Notes: generated by a model not told the origin, from the letters alone. Counted from the stretch's first letter, positions 17,515 to 25,938 are shown. The stretch: 51,560 nucleotides of DNA from Pseudomonas sp. UBA4194 (GCF_002379585.1 NZ_DFUE01000056.1:43826-95385), one strand, 5' to 3'. A program made the numbers and translations.

Positions 17515-18321
17515 ATGGACCCACGCCAAGCCTGCCTGGCCTGCCTTGCGCAAAACCCACCCGCCACCTTCGAAGCGGCCCTATGGATTGCAGCCGAACA
17601 CGATGCCGGCGTGCGTCCGCCACATATCCTGGCGCAACTGCGCGAGCTGGAAATGCAGGTCAGCCTCGGTTTACCGATGTTGCCGGTCAATGAATTGGGG
17701 CAGCCGCTGCTGCGCCGGCTCAGCACGCTGGGCTTCCAGCAGGACGACCTGCATCCCCTCCGGCCGCAGGCTGCGCTGCTGGACAAGGTGCTGCAACGCA
17801 AGCGCGGGCAGCCTTTGGCCTTGGCACTGGTGGCGTTGGAGTTGGCGCGCCGCCTGGGCATTCCCCTGGTCGGCGTGAATTTTCCCGGACATTTTCTGCT
17901 GCGCGTACCCGGTGCCGACCATCAGCTCGACCCGTGCGGCGGACGACGTCTGTACCCCGCCGACTGCCGTGAGCTGCTGGGCCGCCAATTCGGTCCGCAA
18001 GTGCCCCTGGCCGCCGAACACATGGCCGAAGCCGGGCCCAGAAGCATGTTGCAACGGTTATCGCGTAACCTGCGCCAACTGCACAGCACTCACGATGACG
18101 AGATCGCCGCCCTCAAAGATGCCGAGCGGGTGCTCGAACTGGGCCCGGCTACGGTCAGCGATTACCTGGCGCGCGCCGGGCTTTACCAGAAGCTCGACTG
18201 CCCGCAAGCCGAACGCTATGACCTTGAACACGCCCTGCTGCTCAGCGACGACCCGATCCAGCGGCTGCGCCTGACCACCCGGCTGAGCCAACTGCCCCAG
18301 GCCATGGGTTCGGTGCATTGA
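17515..18321 (+). CDS. SirB1-type transglutaminase-like / TPR protein
   Basis: A 268-residue cytoplasmic protein. The first ~170 residues match the transglutaminase-like SirB1 N-terminal domain (KRGQPLALALVALELARRLGIPLVGVNFPGHFLLR). The C-terminal ~90 residues form TPR-like helices (LLSDDPIQRLRLTTRLSQL). The expected nucleophile Cys is not obvious, so catalysis is doubtful. ATG 17515 follows GCGGAGATTCCC. It ends 16 bp from the end of fahA on the opposite strand, the place where maiA often sits in Pseudomonas. Confidence 0.82.
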   Translation: MDPRQACLACLAQNPPATFEAALWIAAEHDAGVRPPHILAQLRELEMQVSLGLPMLPVNELGQPLLRRLSTLGFQQDDLHPLRPQAALLDKVLQRKRGQPLALALVALELARRLGIPLVGVNFPGHFLLRVPGADHQLDPCGGRRLYPADCRELLGRQFGPQVPLAAEHMAEAGPRSMLQRLSRNLRQLHSTHDDEIAALKDAERVLELGPATVSDYLARAGLYQKLDCPQAERYDLEHALLLSDDPIQRLRLTTRLSQLPQAMGSVH

Positions 18322-18337
18322 GTAACCGCTGAGAACA

Positions 18338-19636
18338 TCAAACGCTGCGCGCGGCCACCACCTGTCCGCGACACTCGCCGAAGCCAATGGATACATGACC
18401 GTCGCGATGACAGGATGCGCGCAGGATGATTTCGTCGCCGTCCTCCAGAAAGGTCCGTGACTCACCAGAAGGCAAACGCAGGGGATGCCTCCCACCTTCG
18501 GTCATTTCCAGCAGGCTGCCCAGTTGGTCTGGCCCTGCACCGGACAGGGTGCCCGTGCCGAACAGATCGCCTGCCTGCAACTGACAACCGTTGACGCTGT
18601 GATGGGCGACCATTTGGGCAATCGTCCAGTACATACTCAAACTGTTGCTGCACGCCAGGCGATGTGCCGGCAACCCCTGCGCCACCATGGCCTGGGTCAG
18701 AATCAGCACCTCCAACTCGATGTTCAGGGCGCCAAGGGCCTGGTCTCCTGGGTTCCACAAATACGCCATGGGTGGCGGATCACCCGCCGGACGTTCCGGC
18801 TGCGCGCAACGAAACGGCGCCAGGGCCTCCATGGTCACCACCCACGGCGAAAGCGTGGTGATGAAGCTCTTGGACAGAAAGGGTCCCAGGGGCTGATATT
18901 CCCACGCCTGGATATCCCGCGCGGACCAGTCGTTGAGCAGGCACAGGCCCGCGACATGCTCACCCGCCTCGGCAATTGGCACAGGCTGACCCAAGGGGTT
19001 GCCCTGGCCGATCCAGACACCCAGCTCCAGCTCGAAATCCAGCCGCTGGCAAGGTCCGAATACCGGCTCGACGTGCCCCGCAGGCAGGGTCTGGCCCTGG
19101 GGACGCTGTACGGCAGTGCCCGAGGGGCGCAAGGTCGATGCACGCCCGTGATAGCCGATGGGCACATGTTTGTAGTTGGCCAGCAAAGGGCTGTCCGGGC
19201 GGAACAGTCTGCCTACGCGAGTGGCGTGTTCGATGCCAACGTAGAAGTCGGTGTAGTCGTTGACGCGCGCGGGCAGGTGCAAGGTGCACTCTGCACTGTC
19301 CAACAGGCATTCACTCACCATCGATTGCTGCGCTGCGCCCTCCACGAGCAACTCGAGCAGACGCTCGCGCAAAGCGACCCGAGGTCCACGCCCCAGCTCG
19401 AACAAGCCGTTGAGTTCACCACCGAGCGTGGCCTGGACCGCCGCCCGCGCCGGCCCTTCCAGCAGCCCGCGGGCCACCAGCGCCTGCAGGTCGAGCAGCT
19501 GGTTGCCGATTGCCACGGCAACCCTTCTGCCCTCGCCCTGCCGGCTGAAAATGCCCAGGGGCAAATTCTGCAATGGAAAATCCCGATGACCGTTGGCCGA
19601 CGCCACCCAGCTGGATAACGGTGCTGAAGCGTGCAT
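18338..19636 (-). CDS. fahA: Fumarylacetoacetase
   Basis: A 432-residue hydrolase that splits fumarylacetoacetate to fumarate and acetoacetate, the last step of tyrosine/phenylalanine breakdown via homogentisate. The family motifs DYTDFYVGIEHATRVG, YHGRASTL, the metal ligands in LDFELELGVWIG and LLNDWSARDIQAWEY are present and full length. It starts three bases after hmgA ends, so the two form an operon. The third gene usually found with them, maleylacetoacetate isomerase, is not next to it. Confidence 0.95.
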   Translation of the reverse strand: MHASAPLSSWVASANGHRDFPLQNLPLGIFSRQGEGRRVAVAIGNQLLDLQALVARGLLEGPARAAVQATLGGELNGLFELGRGPRVALRERLLELLVEGAAQQSMVSECLLDSAECTLHLPARVNDYTDFYVGIEHATRVGRLFRPDSPLLANYKHVPIGYHGRASTLRPSGTAVQRPQGQTLPAGHVEPVFGPCQRLDFELELGVWIGQGNPLGQPVPIAEAGEHVAGLCLLNDWSARDIQAWEYQPLGPFLSKSFITTLSPWVVTMEALAPFRCAQPERPAGDPPPMAYLWNPGDQALGALNIELEVLILTQAMVAQGLPAHRLACSNSLSMYWTIAQMVAHHSVNGCQLQAGDLFGTGTLSGAGPDQLGSLLEMTEGGRHPLRLPSGESRTFLEDGDEIILRASCHRDGHVSIGFGECRGQVVAARSV

Positions 19637-19639
19637 ATT

Positions 19640-20929
19640 TCAAGATCCCTGCGCGTTGAAGGTCACGGGTATCGATGCCCAGCACGCGTCATAGTCGCTC
19701 TGCAGCTGCGCGCTGTTGAGCGCAAACTCGCTGGGGCGCAACACCTGGCTGGTTTCGAACATGAAAGCCATGGTCTGGTCGAGGCGCGTGGGCACCAGCT
19801 CGGCAGCGATAGCGCGCGTGCAGGTCGGTCCATCGGGCCCGTGGGCGCTCATGCAACTGTGCAGCGAGGCGCCACCCGGCACGAAGCCCTCGGCCTTGGC
19901 ATCGTAGGCCCCACAGATCAGCCCCATGTATTCGTTCATCATGTTGCGGTGAAACCACGGCGGTCGGAAGGTATCTTCGGCCACCATCCAGCGTGGCGGG
20001 AAGATCACAAAGTCGAGGTTGGCCAAGCCGTGCACGCTGCTGGGCGAGGTCAGCACGGTGAAGATCGAGGGGTCCGGGTGGTCGTAGCTGACGGTGCCCA
20101 TGGTATTGAAACGTCGTAGATCGTATTTGTAGGGCACGTTGTTGCCATGCCAGGCCACCACGTCCAACGGCGAATGGGCCAATTCACAGCCCCACAGCTC
20201 ACCGAGAAATTTCTGCACCAGCGGAGTGGGCGCTTCTACCTGTTCGTAAGCGGCCACGGGCGTCAGGAAGTCGCGCGGATTGGCCAGCCCGTTGCTGCCG
20301 ATCGGCCCCAGGTCCGGCAGGCGCAAGGGCGCGCCGTGATTCTCGGCGATATAGCCTCGCGCCTGGGCGTCGAGCAACTTCACACGGAATTTCAGGCCCC
20401 TGGGCAGTACGGCGATTTCTTCGGGCTCAAGCAGCAAGGCGCCCAGCTCGGTTTCGATGCGCAGGCGCCCCGCCTGGGGCACTACCAACAGCTCACCGTC
20501 GGCGTTGAAAAACACCCGCTGCATGGAGCAGTTGGCCACGTAGTGGTAGATGCTGATCCCACCGGGGGTATCGGCGGCACCCGTGGCCGCCATGCCAAGC
20601 CAGCCGTCGAGGAAATCGGTGGGCTCGCCGGGATCGACTGGGGGATTCCAGCGCAGTCGGTTGGGCGTGGGTGAGGCTCGGCGCATGCCGGTGAGCTGCC
20701 GTGACAGGCGTTCGAACGCCGGATGCTGGGCCGAAGGGTGGATGCGGTACAGCCAGCTGCGCCGAGCTTCGGCCCGGGGCATGGTGAACGCGGTACCGGA
20801 GAACTGTTCGGCGTAAAGCCCGAAAGGAGCCCGCTGAGGTGCATTGCGGCCGATCGGCAGCGCGCCAGGCAGGGCTTCGCTGGAAAACTGATTGCCAAAG
20901 CCGCAGAGATACTGCAAGTCGGTGTTCAT
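19640..20929 (-). CDS. hmgA: Homogentisate 1,2-dioxygenase
   Basis: A 429-residue non-heme iron dioxygenase that opens the homogentisate ring to maleylacetoacetate. It has the N-terminal YLCGFGNQFSSEALPGALP motif and the C-terminal iron-binding region PPWFHRNMMNEYMGLICG with HSCMSAHGPDG. ATG 20929 follows AGGAGTCTCG. First gene of the hmgA-fahA operon. Neither the IclR-type repressor hmgR nor its gene remnant is present upstream, so control must be from elsewhere or by another regulator. Confidence 0.96.
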   Translation of the reverse strand: MNTDLQYLCGFGNQFSSEALPGALPIGRNAPQRAPFGLYAEQFSGTAFTMPRAEARRSWLYRIHPSAQHPAFERLSRQLTGMRRASPTPNRLRWNPPVDPGEPTDFLDGWLGMAATGAADTPGGISIYHYVANCSMQRVFFNADGELLVVPQAGRLRIETELGALLLEPEEIAVLPRGLKFRVKLLDAQARGYIAENHGAPLRLPDLGPIGSNGLANPRDFLTPVAAYEQVEAPTPLVQKFLGELWGCELAHSPLDVVAWHGNNVPYKYDLRRFNTMGTVSYDHPDPSIFTVLTSPSSVHGLANLDFVIFPPRWMVAEDTFRPPWFHRNMMNEYMGLICGAYDAKAEGFVPGGASLHSCMSAHGPDGPTCTRAIAAELVPTRLDQTMAFMFETSQVLRPSEFALNSAQLQSDYDACWASIPVTFNAQGS

Positions 20930-21142
20930 CGAGACTCCTGTGCTTGTTGTTTTTGTCTTAAGCCAGAGCTCAGAAACTAAGTCGCGCGGGGGGTGGCGTC
21001 AAGTTGGTGCAAGGCAATGGATGTTCCCGGGTGTGTCGGCGCCGGTACGTGTGAACCGGACGCCGACACTGTTACCAGATGCGTAACGGTGATTGTCAGG
21101 AACCCTGGTATTTCAAGCACTTGCCGGCGCCTAGAATACCGC

Positions 21143-21271
21143 CAACGGCGCCGTACCCGACTGGCAGATCAAGGCTTGAAGGGCACGGCCTCCGCCTTGT
21201 GTTCATCGACGTTGATTTGAAGCTCCTTATCGAACGTCTTGTTTGGCCGCTGCTCTGCAGCGGCCTTTTTT
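21143..21271 (+). ncRNA. Candidate small RNA (about 125-130 nt), antisense to the hydrolase 3' end
   Basis: A strong intrinsic terminator on the + strand (21245-21271) has no + strand coding sequence before it. About 105 bases upstream is CTAGAAT (21131-21137), which resembles an RpoS-type -10 with no good -35, so a transcript would start near 21143. The last ~100 bases of the hydrolase gene are antisense to it. Size and promoter type recall the RpoS-dependent Pseudomonas sRNA RgsA, but identity is not established. Confidence 0.4.
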
Positions 21272-22185
21272 ATGGCCCCGATTCGAGCAGGGCCGGCCAA
21301 TGTCGCGCAGCAGCGCAGCACCTGGCGGAAGCTCAGGTAGTGGCGCAGCACCAGGTCCGGCGCCTCGGTATGGGGATAGTGGCCGATCATGTCCAACGCC
21401 ACAGTGTCTGGCCAGGCGATCATCTGTCGATAGCGTGCGAGCATGGAGGCGCCGGAGATGGGGTCCGCACTGCCGTTGATCAGTCGCATCGGCACCCCGG
21501 ACTGCTGCATGGCCTTGAGCCAGCGAGCACGTTGAACGCGCCGCTCCGGAATGTAGTCGATGAGTCGATGCAGCACCCGGTTGCCCTGCCCCGCCTTGAT
21601 CAGGCTCCAATGGTCGTCCACTTCGCTTTCGCTGGGGCCGGTATGGGGGCCGTAAAGACGCAATACGCTTCTGAACAATGTGTCGCGATTGAACGCCCGC
21701 GCCACCCAACTGCCCAGTGGGCTAAGCAGTAGCCGATGCATCAGCAAGGGTTTATGGGCTTCAGGGAACACGCCGCCATTGAGGAAGACGCAGCTGGCAA
21801 CGCGAGCCCTGCCCTCGGCGTGGCGCGCCAGCAACTCCTGACAGACGCTCACCCCATAGCCATGACCCATGACATGCACCGGCTCGCGCACCCCCAGATG
21901 GTCGAGCAAGGCTTGCTGGATATCGGCTTGCTCAGTCAGGCTGTAGGCGTGATTCAAGGGCTTGGCGGAGTCGCCGAAGCCGAGCATGTCGCAGGCAATC
22001 AGCCGGAATCGCTGCGCCAACGGCCGCCACAGGTAGTGCCAATCCCAGCTGGCACTGGGAAAGCCATGAATAAGCAGCAAGGGCTCGCCCTGTCCCGACG
22101 TCCAGTAGCGCAATGTGTGATTCTGAAAAACAAAGCTCTGCCCTCGCGTGCGCCAGACACGCAGAGGAATTTCGGCGATGGCCAT
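21169..22185 (-). CDS. Alpha/beta hydrolase
   Basis: A 338-residue alpha/beta-fold hydrolase. The oxyanion HGFP motif is in LLLIHGFPSASWDWHYLW, DMLGFGDS is present, and the catalytic elbow is changed: GHGYGVS replaces GxSxG, so the usual Ser is Tyr or its neighbours. D (GSADPIS) and H (IGHYPHTE) candidates are present. ATG 22185 follows AGGAATG. About the last 35 residues (from AIKKAAAEQRP) are charged and overlap the candidate sRNA terminator on the other strand, so the true C-terminus may be an accident of readthrough. Substrate unknown. Confidence 0.8.
   Translation of the reverse strand: MAIAEIPLRVWRTRGQSFVFQNHTLRYWTSGQGEPLLLIHGFPSASWDWHYLWRPLAQRFRLIACDMLGFGDSAKPLNHAYSLTEQADIQQALLDHLGVREPVHVMGHGYGVSVCQELLARHAEGRARVASCVFLNGGVFPEAHKPLLMHRLLLSPLGSWVARAFNRDTLFRSVLRLYGPHTGPSESEVDDHWSLIKAGQGNRVLHRLIDYIPERRVQRARWLKAMQQSGVPMRLINGSADPISGASMLARYRQMIAWPDTVALDMIGHYPHTEAPDLVLRHYLSFRQVLRCCATLAGPARIGAIKKAAAEQRPNKTFDKELQINVDEHKAEAVPFKP
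21245..21271 (+). terminator. Intrinsic terminator on the + strand inside the hydrolase 3' end
   Basis: Stem GGCCGCT (21245-21251) / AGCGGCC (21259-21265), loop GCTCTGC, then six T. On the - strand it would be followed by CAAAC rather than T, so it serves + strand transcription. Confidence 0.8.
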
Positions 22186-22357
22186 CAGCGGTACATTCCT
22201 TTGGGAAGTCGCGGTCGGAAGGGCAGTCCGGCAATGCATTTCATCTCGGCACGATTGTGCGGCCCGGTGTGCAGTCAGGCCTGTGCTCTGAGCGCAGTCT
22301 AGTCACGGGCTGCAAACACGCGAGTCTCCTTGCCAGCCAGCTTGATGGCCTTGCGAG

Positions 22358-22813
22358 TCAGCCGACCAGCAGTTCGCCAAACGCCTGGAGCCAGGGTTCG
22401 GCATCGGTCTCTGGGGTGACGGTTTCGCTGGCGTCCAGGCGCAGCATCGGCTGCACTTCGCGTACACCCAGTTCGGTAAACAGCTCACGCATCTGTTCGC
22501 CCCCGCCGCAGTAGGTGTCGCCGTAGCTGGAGTCACCCAGGGCGATGACTGCGCCCGGCAAGCCGCGCCAGGCACCGGGCAGCACATCGCGGACCTGCGA
22601 ATAGAGCGGCATCAGATTATCCGGCAACTCGCCCATGCCGGTGGTCGAGGTGACGGCCAGAAAAGCCTCGGGGGCGAAGGCCTGAATGTCGTCCAACTGG
22701 GCCCGTGGGTTGTACCACGCCTCGTGGCCCTGGGCCTTGAGCTGCTGCTGAGCGTGCCGGGCGACTTCCTCGGCGGTGCCATAGACTGAACCTGAGAGAA
22801 TGGCGACTTTCAT
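22358..22813 (-). CDS. Flavodoxin (MioC-like)
   Basis: A 151-residue FMN-binding electron carrier. The phosphate loop SGSVYGTAEEVA is at residues 7-18, followed by TSTTGMGELPDN and the 90s loop ALGDSSYGDTYCGGG. It resembles MioC/short flavodoxins rather than the nitrogen-fixation type. ATG 22813 diverges from the LOV gene across 140 bp. The flavin context with the LOV protein is suggestive only; the redox partner is unknown. Confidence 0.88.
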   Translation of the reverse strand: MKVAILSGSVYGTAEEVARHAQQQLKAQGHEAWYNPRAQLDDIQAFAPEAFLAVTSTTGMGELPDNLMPLYSQVRDVLPGAWRGLPGAVIALGDSSYGDTYCGGGEQMRELFTELGVREVQPMLRLDASETVTPETDAEPWLQAFGELLVG

Positions 22814-22953
22814 AACGTAGTGTCCTGGGCAGTATCAAGACACCGATAGTAACAGCCAACCCAGGCTTTGGAATGCCGCGCCCTTTGGGCCCTACTCGGC
22901 TGCTCGCGGCCTGCATGGATTAGACTACGCCTTCCCGGGCTCGGAATTCGAAC

Positions 22954-23415
22954 ATGATCAACGCGAAACTGCTGCAACTGGTGATTGACGCCTCCCACGA
23001 CGGCATCGTGGTGGCGGAACAGGAAGGCGAAGACAACATCCTCATCTACGTCAATCCTGCTTTCGAGCGCATGACGGGCTATTCGGCGGTGGAAACCCTG
23101 TATCAGGATTGTCGCTTTCTGCAAAAGGACGAACGCGACCAGCCTGCACGTGCCCGTATCCGCGCGGCGATCGATCAAGGCTTGCCGTGCCGCGAGATCG
23201 TGCGCAACTACCGCAAGGATGGCAGCAGCTTCTGGAACGAGCTGTCCATTACCCCCGTGCACAACGAAAGCGATCAGCTGACCTACTACGTCGGCGTGCA
23301 GAAAGACGTCAGCAGCGAAGTGGCTGCCCAGCAGCGCATTGTCGAACTGGAACAGCAGGTGGCACATCTGCAGCAGCGCTTCGACCAATTGCAGCGCCTA
23401 CCGGGCAGCCGCTGA
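22954..23415 (+). CDS. Short LOV (blue-light) photoreceptor
   Basis: A 153-residue PAS/LOV protein closely resembling the P. putida short LOV proteins (PpSB1-LOV and relatives), including the start MINAKLLQL. The photoactive Cys53 is in the motif QDCRFLQ (51-57), and FMN contacts are expected in RNYRKDG (84-90), FWNEL (93-97) and GVQKD (114-118). There is no effector domain; a C-terminal amphipathic helix at about 121-147 (QRIVELEQQVAHLQQRF) should dimerise. In P. putida such proteins modulate LitR-type MerR regulators. Such a gene lies nearby at 24097-25071, so partnership is likely. ATG 22954 has a modest GGAATTC site. Confidence 0.94.
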   Translation: MINAKLLQLVIDASHDGIVVAEQEGEDNILIYVNPAFERMTGYSAVETLYQDCRFLQKDERDQPARARIRAAIDQGLPCREIVRNYRKDGSSFWNELSITPVHNESDQLTYYVGVQKDVSSEVAAQQRIVELEQQVAHLQQRFDQLQRLPGSR

Positions 23416-23478
23416 AGCGTTAAGTCGATGTCGGCCCTATACTGTCACTCTATTCCTTGATGTAGACGAGTCTGCCCC

Positions 23479-24081
23479 ATGCAACCCGACGCCCTCCTGA
23501 CCGAGGAGGAACTGGAATTCCTCCGGGCCATGCAGCACAACCCGAAACTGAACACGGGTGACGGTATCGTCAACCTGTCGCTCAAGGGTGGCCCGCAGGT
23601 CAGGGAGTTGCTGATGCGCCTGGCTGCTCACGAACAGGTCACCATCGAAGGCCATCTGGAGAACCAGCAGATCAGTTTCCCGTTGCACCTGGTGGAAGAT
23701 GAGTTCCACGCCGTGCACCTGCAACTGGGTGCGCCGAGCATCTACGAGGACGGTCCGCAACTGCGGCCATGGCGCCTGACGTTGGCCGAACCCGTCGTGC
23801 TGGAAGACGCCGAGGGACGCATCAGCAACTACTGGGTGCGAGATATTTCCTTCAAGGGTGCGCTACTGGAGGCCCGCAATGGCGCCGAAGCGCCCCGACA
23901 GTTCGAGCTCTGGTTCAGTCCGCAAGGCTATGCGCCCATGGCGCTGCGCGGCTCGATGATCCGCAAGACCGAAGAGGGGCTGTTCGCCTATCGGCTGAGC
24001 CAGAGCAACAGCAAGGACATCGAGTGCCTTCGCCAGTACATCTTGCAGCAACATGAGCTGCTGCAACCCCCCGCCGCCTGA
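23479..24081 (+). CDS. PilZ-like domain protein
   Basis: A 200-residue cytoplasmic protein with two halves, an N-terminal YcgR-like region (about 8-90) and a PilZ-like C-terminal region. The DISFKG segment (residues 122-127) fits the D/N-x-S-x-x-G motif of c-di-GMP-binding PilZ domains. The usual RxxxR motif is degenerate: R-P-W-R at 96-99 has three-residue spacing. c-di-GMP binding is therefore uncertain. It follows the LOV gene by 63 bp in the same direction and could be co-transcribed. Its partner may be a motility or exopolysaccharide target, but none is encoded nearby. Confidence 0.7.
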   Translation: MQPDALLTEEELEFLRAMQHNPKLNTGDGIVNLSLKGGPQVRELLMRLAAHEQVTIEGHLENQQISFPLHLVEDEFHAVHLQLGAPSIYEDGPQLRPWRLTLAEPVVLEDAEGRISNYWVRDISFKGALLEARNGAEAPRQFELWFSPQGYAPMALRGSMIRKTEEGLFAYRLSQSNSKDIECLRQYILQQHELLQPPAA

Positions 24082-24096
24082 GCCCGTTCGCGCCCG

Positions 24097-25071
24097 TCAG
24101 CTGTCGAGGTGGCCCACCAGATACTGTTCGAGCCGGCGTTGCATCAGGCGTCCGTCATTGCCCAGGCAGGCAATGTCGGTGCCCACGAAGCTGTCCTGGG
24201 CCATTTCCGACAGCTCTCCACAGAGCAGCAACGGGCAGTCGAGCGACTGACCCAGCTTGCTGATCTGCCGCGGCAAGGATACCGAAGGGGGTTTGTTGGA
24301 AAACACCACCATGGCATCCGGGCCGACCTTGTCGCACACCAGGCTGAGTTCTTCCAGTGACTGGCCCAGCCCCAACACCTGCACCCATACCTGCGGGCTG
24401 CTGAGCAACAGCCCGGCCACCAGCAGTTCCAGCTCGCGGCACTGCCCCGGCAACGCCGCCAGCAGCACTTGACTGTCCTGCCCATGATTGCGCGCCAACT
24501 GCAGACGCTGCAGCGTGCGTGCTCGCAGAAACGTATCCAGAAACAGCCATTCGCTGGCCTGACCGAAGCGCTCCTGATCGATCAGCAACTCCTGCCACAC
24601 CGGCATCAGCACATCCTGAAACGCCACAGCCACCGGATAGCTGGAAAATACCTGACCGTAGACCTGTTCCAGTCGCGCTTCGTCGAAGTCGCGCACGCAG
24701 CGCTTGACCTGCTCCTGCCACTGCTGCCATTCGTTCTGATCCAGGCGAGGCTCGCCGGGTGCGGTCCGCGACAGCTGGGCACGCGCCAGAATCTTGCCGA
24801 CCTTGCTCACGGCCACACCGCGCTCGATCCAGCCCAGAATGCTGCGCACTTCGTCGATGTCGGCCAGCGAGTAGAGCCGGTGCCCGCTTTCGGTGCGTGT
24901 GGGCTGGACGAGCCCATAACGACGCTCCCAGGCCCGCAGCGTCACCGGGTTGATACCGGTGATTCGCGCGACTTCGCGGATGGGATACAGCTCTTCGTGA
25001 GCCAGATCAGCCATGGGGGGCGCAAGGAGGGGGAAGTCGGTCATCGCTACTGGGGCCGCAGGTGGTGACAT
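24097..25071 (-). CDS. MerR-family regulator, class II LitR-like (cobalamin-site degenerate)
   Basis: A 324-residue regulator. The MerR winged helix is at about 29-95 (YPIREVARITGINPVTLRAWERRYG, then SGHRLYSLADIDEVRSIL). The C-terminal half resembles the four-helix and Rossmann parts of CarH/LitR, but the family's EH motif is E174-W175 in SEWLFLDTFLRAR. The loop that carries the lower-ligand His is PGQCREL (209-214), where R212 occupies the His position. Loss of these histidines marks class II LitR proteins of Pseudomonas, which sense light through a LOV partner instead of B12. ATG 25071 follows AGAGG; ATG 25014 is a possible alternative. A dyad lies just upstream. Confidence 0.85.
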   Translation of the reverse strand: MSPPAAPVAMTDFPLLAPPMADLAHEELYPIREVARITGINPVTLRAWERRYGLVQPTRTESGHRLYSLADIDEVRSILGWIERGVAVSKVGKILARAQLSRTAPGEPRLDQNEWQQWQEQVKRCVRDFDEARLEQVYGQVFSSYPVAVAFQDVLMPVWQELLIDQERFGQASEWLFLDTFLRARTLQRLQLARNHGQDSQVLLAALPGQCRELELLVAGLLLSSPQVWVQVLGLGQSLEELSLVCDKVGPDAMVVFSNKPPSVSLPRQISKLGQSLDCPLLLCGELSEMAQDSFVGTDIACLGNDGRLMQRRLEQYLVGHLDS

Positions 25072-25083
25072 TGGCCTCTAGTG

Positions 25084-25110
25084 TAAACCCTCTAATCGGT
25101 TTGAGGTTTA
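25084..25110. promoter_or_regulatory. Candidate operator between merR-like and ABM genes
   Basis: The arms TAAACCCTC (25084-25092) and GAGGTTTA (25103-25110) are inverted repeats with one extra base. The dyad starts 12 bp upstream of the MerR-like start and about 140 bp before the divergent ABM gene, where a MerR-type regulator could control both. Confidence 0.5.
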
Positions 25111-25252
25111 TTGATCGAACCAACCGACGGTAGGTGTGTGTCCAAGTGAATTGAGGAATAATACTTGCTTGATTCCAAGTGCAGCCCACCACCCCGGCGC
25201 TGCACTTTTATTGAGGCCCTACCCGGGACGCTCGACAGTACGGAGATACACA

Positions 25253-25819
25253 ATGTCTACCACCCCCGTCACCCTGATGGTTGCGCGTCGCGTGGCCGAT
25301 GGCAAATACCAGGATCTGATCGCCTGGCTGCATGAGGGCGAGCAACTGGCCACCGATTTTCCCGGTTACCTGGGCTCCGGCGTTTTGGCCCCGCCTCCCG
25401 ACGACGATGAATTCCAGATCATCTTCCGCTTCGCTGACGAAACCACTTTGCATGCCTGGGAGCACTCGGCCTCGCGCCGTTCGTGGCTCAGCCGTGGCAG
25501 CAACCTGTTCGCCCAACCCCATGTGCACCGCGTCAGCGGCACCGAAGGCTGGTTTGGCGACAGCGGCCTGCAGCGTCCGCCGCGCTGGAAACAGGCTGTG
25601 GCTATCTGGCTGGCGTTCTTTCCCGTGTCGTTGATCTTCAACTTCCTGTTTGGTCATGTGTTGAACGAGATCAGCCTGGTGCCACGGATCATGCTCAGTA
25701 CCCTGGTGCTGACCCCGATCATGGTGTTCGTGTTTATCCCGTTGTCGACGCGCCTGCTGCGCAACTGGCTGCATGCAACGCCTGCCCGAGTGGCGCTGCC
25801 CAAGGCGAAGGCGGCCTGA
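25253..25819 (+). CDS. Antibiotic biosynthesis monooxygenase (ABM) domain protein with membrane helices
   Basis: A 188-residue protein. An ABM-like ferredoxin-fold domain occupies about residues 1-100 (VTLMVARRVADGKYQDLIAWLHEGEQLATDFPG ... IIFRFADETTLHAWEHS). Two transmembrane helices follow (AVAIWLAFFPVSLIFNFLFG; IMLSTLVLTPIMVFVFIPL). The fusion of an ABM domain to a two-helix membrane module is common in Pseudomonas, but its reaction is not established. ATG 25253 follows CGGAG; the longer frame from 25136 overlaps the promoter region. It diverges from the LitR-like regulator, which makes it a candidate target. Confidence 0.82.
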   Translation: MSTTPVTLMVARRVADGKYQDLIAWLHEGEQLATDFPGYLGSGVLAPPPDDDEFQIIFRFADETTLHAWEHSASRRSWLSRGSNLFAQPHVHRVSGTEGWFGDSGLQRPPRWKQAVAIWLAFFPVSLIFNFLFGHVLNEISLVPRIMLSTLVLTPIMVFVFIPLSTRLLRNWLHATPARVALPKAKAA

Positions 25820-25938
25820 GGGCGCTGACGCAGGCCTCGCGTACAGGGACTGCGTCACTCACGAGCCGAGCGGCGCCGATCGGCTGTGCAGCTGTGATAT
25901 AAATCACCCCTGCACACCGCCCACTACGAGCCCGTCAC

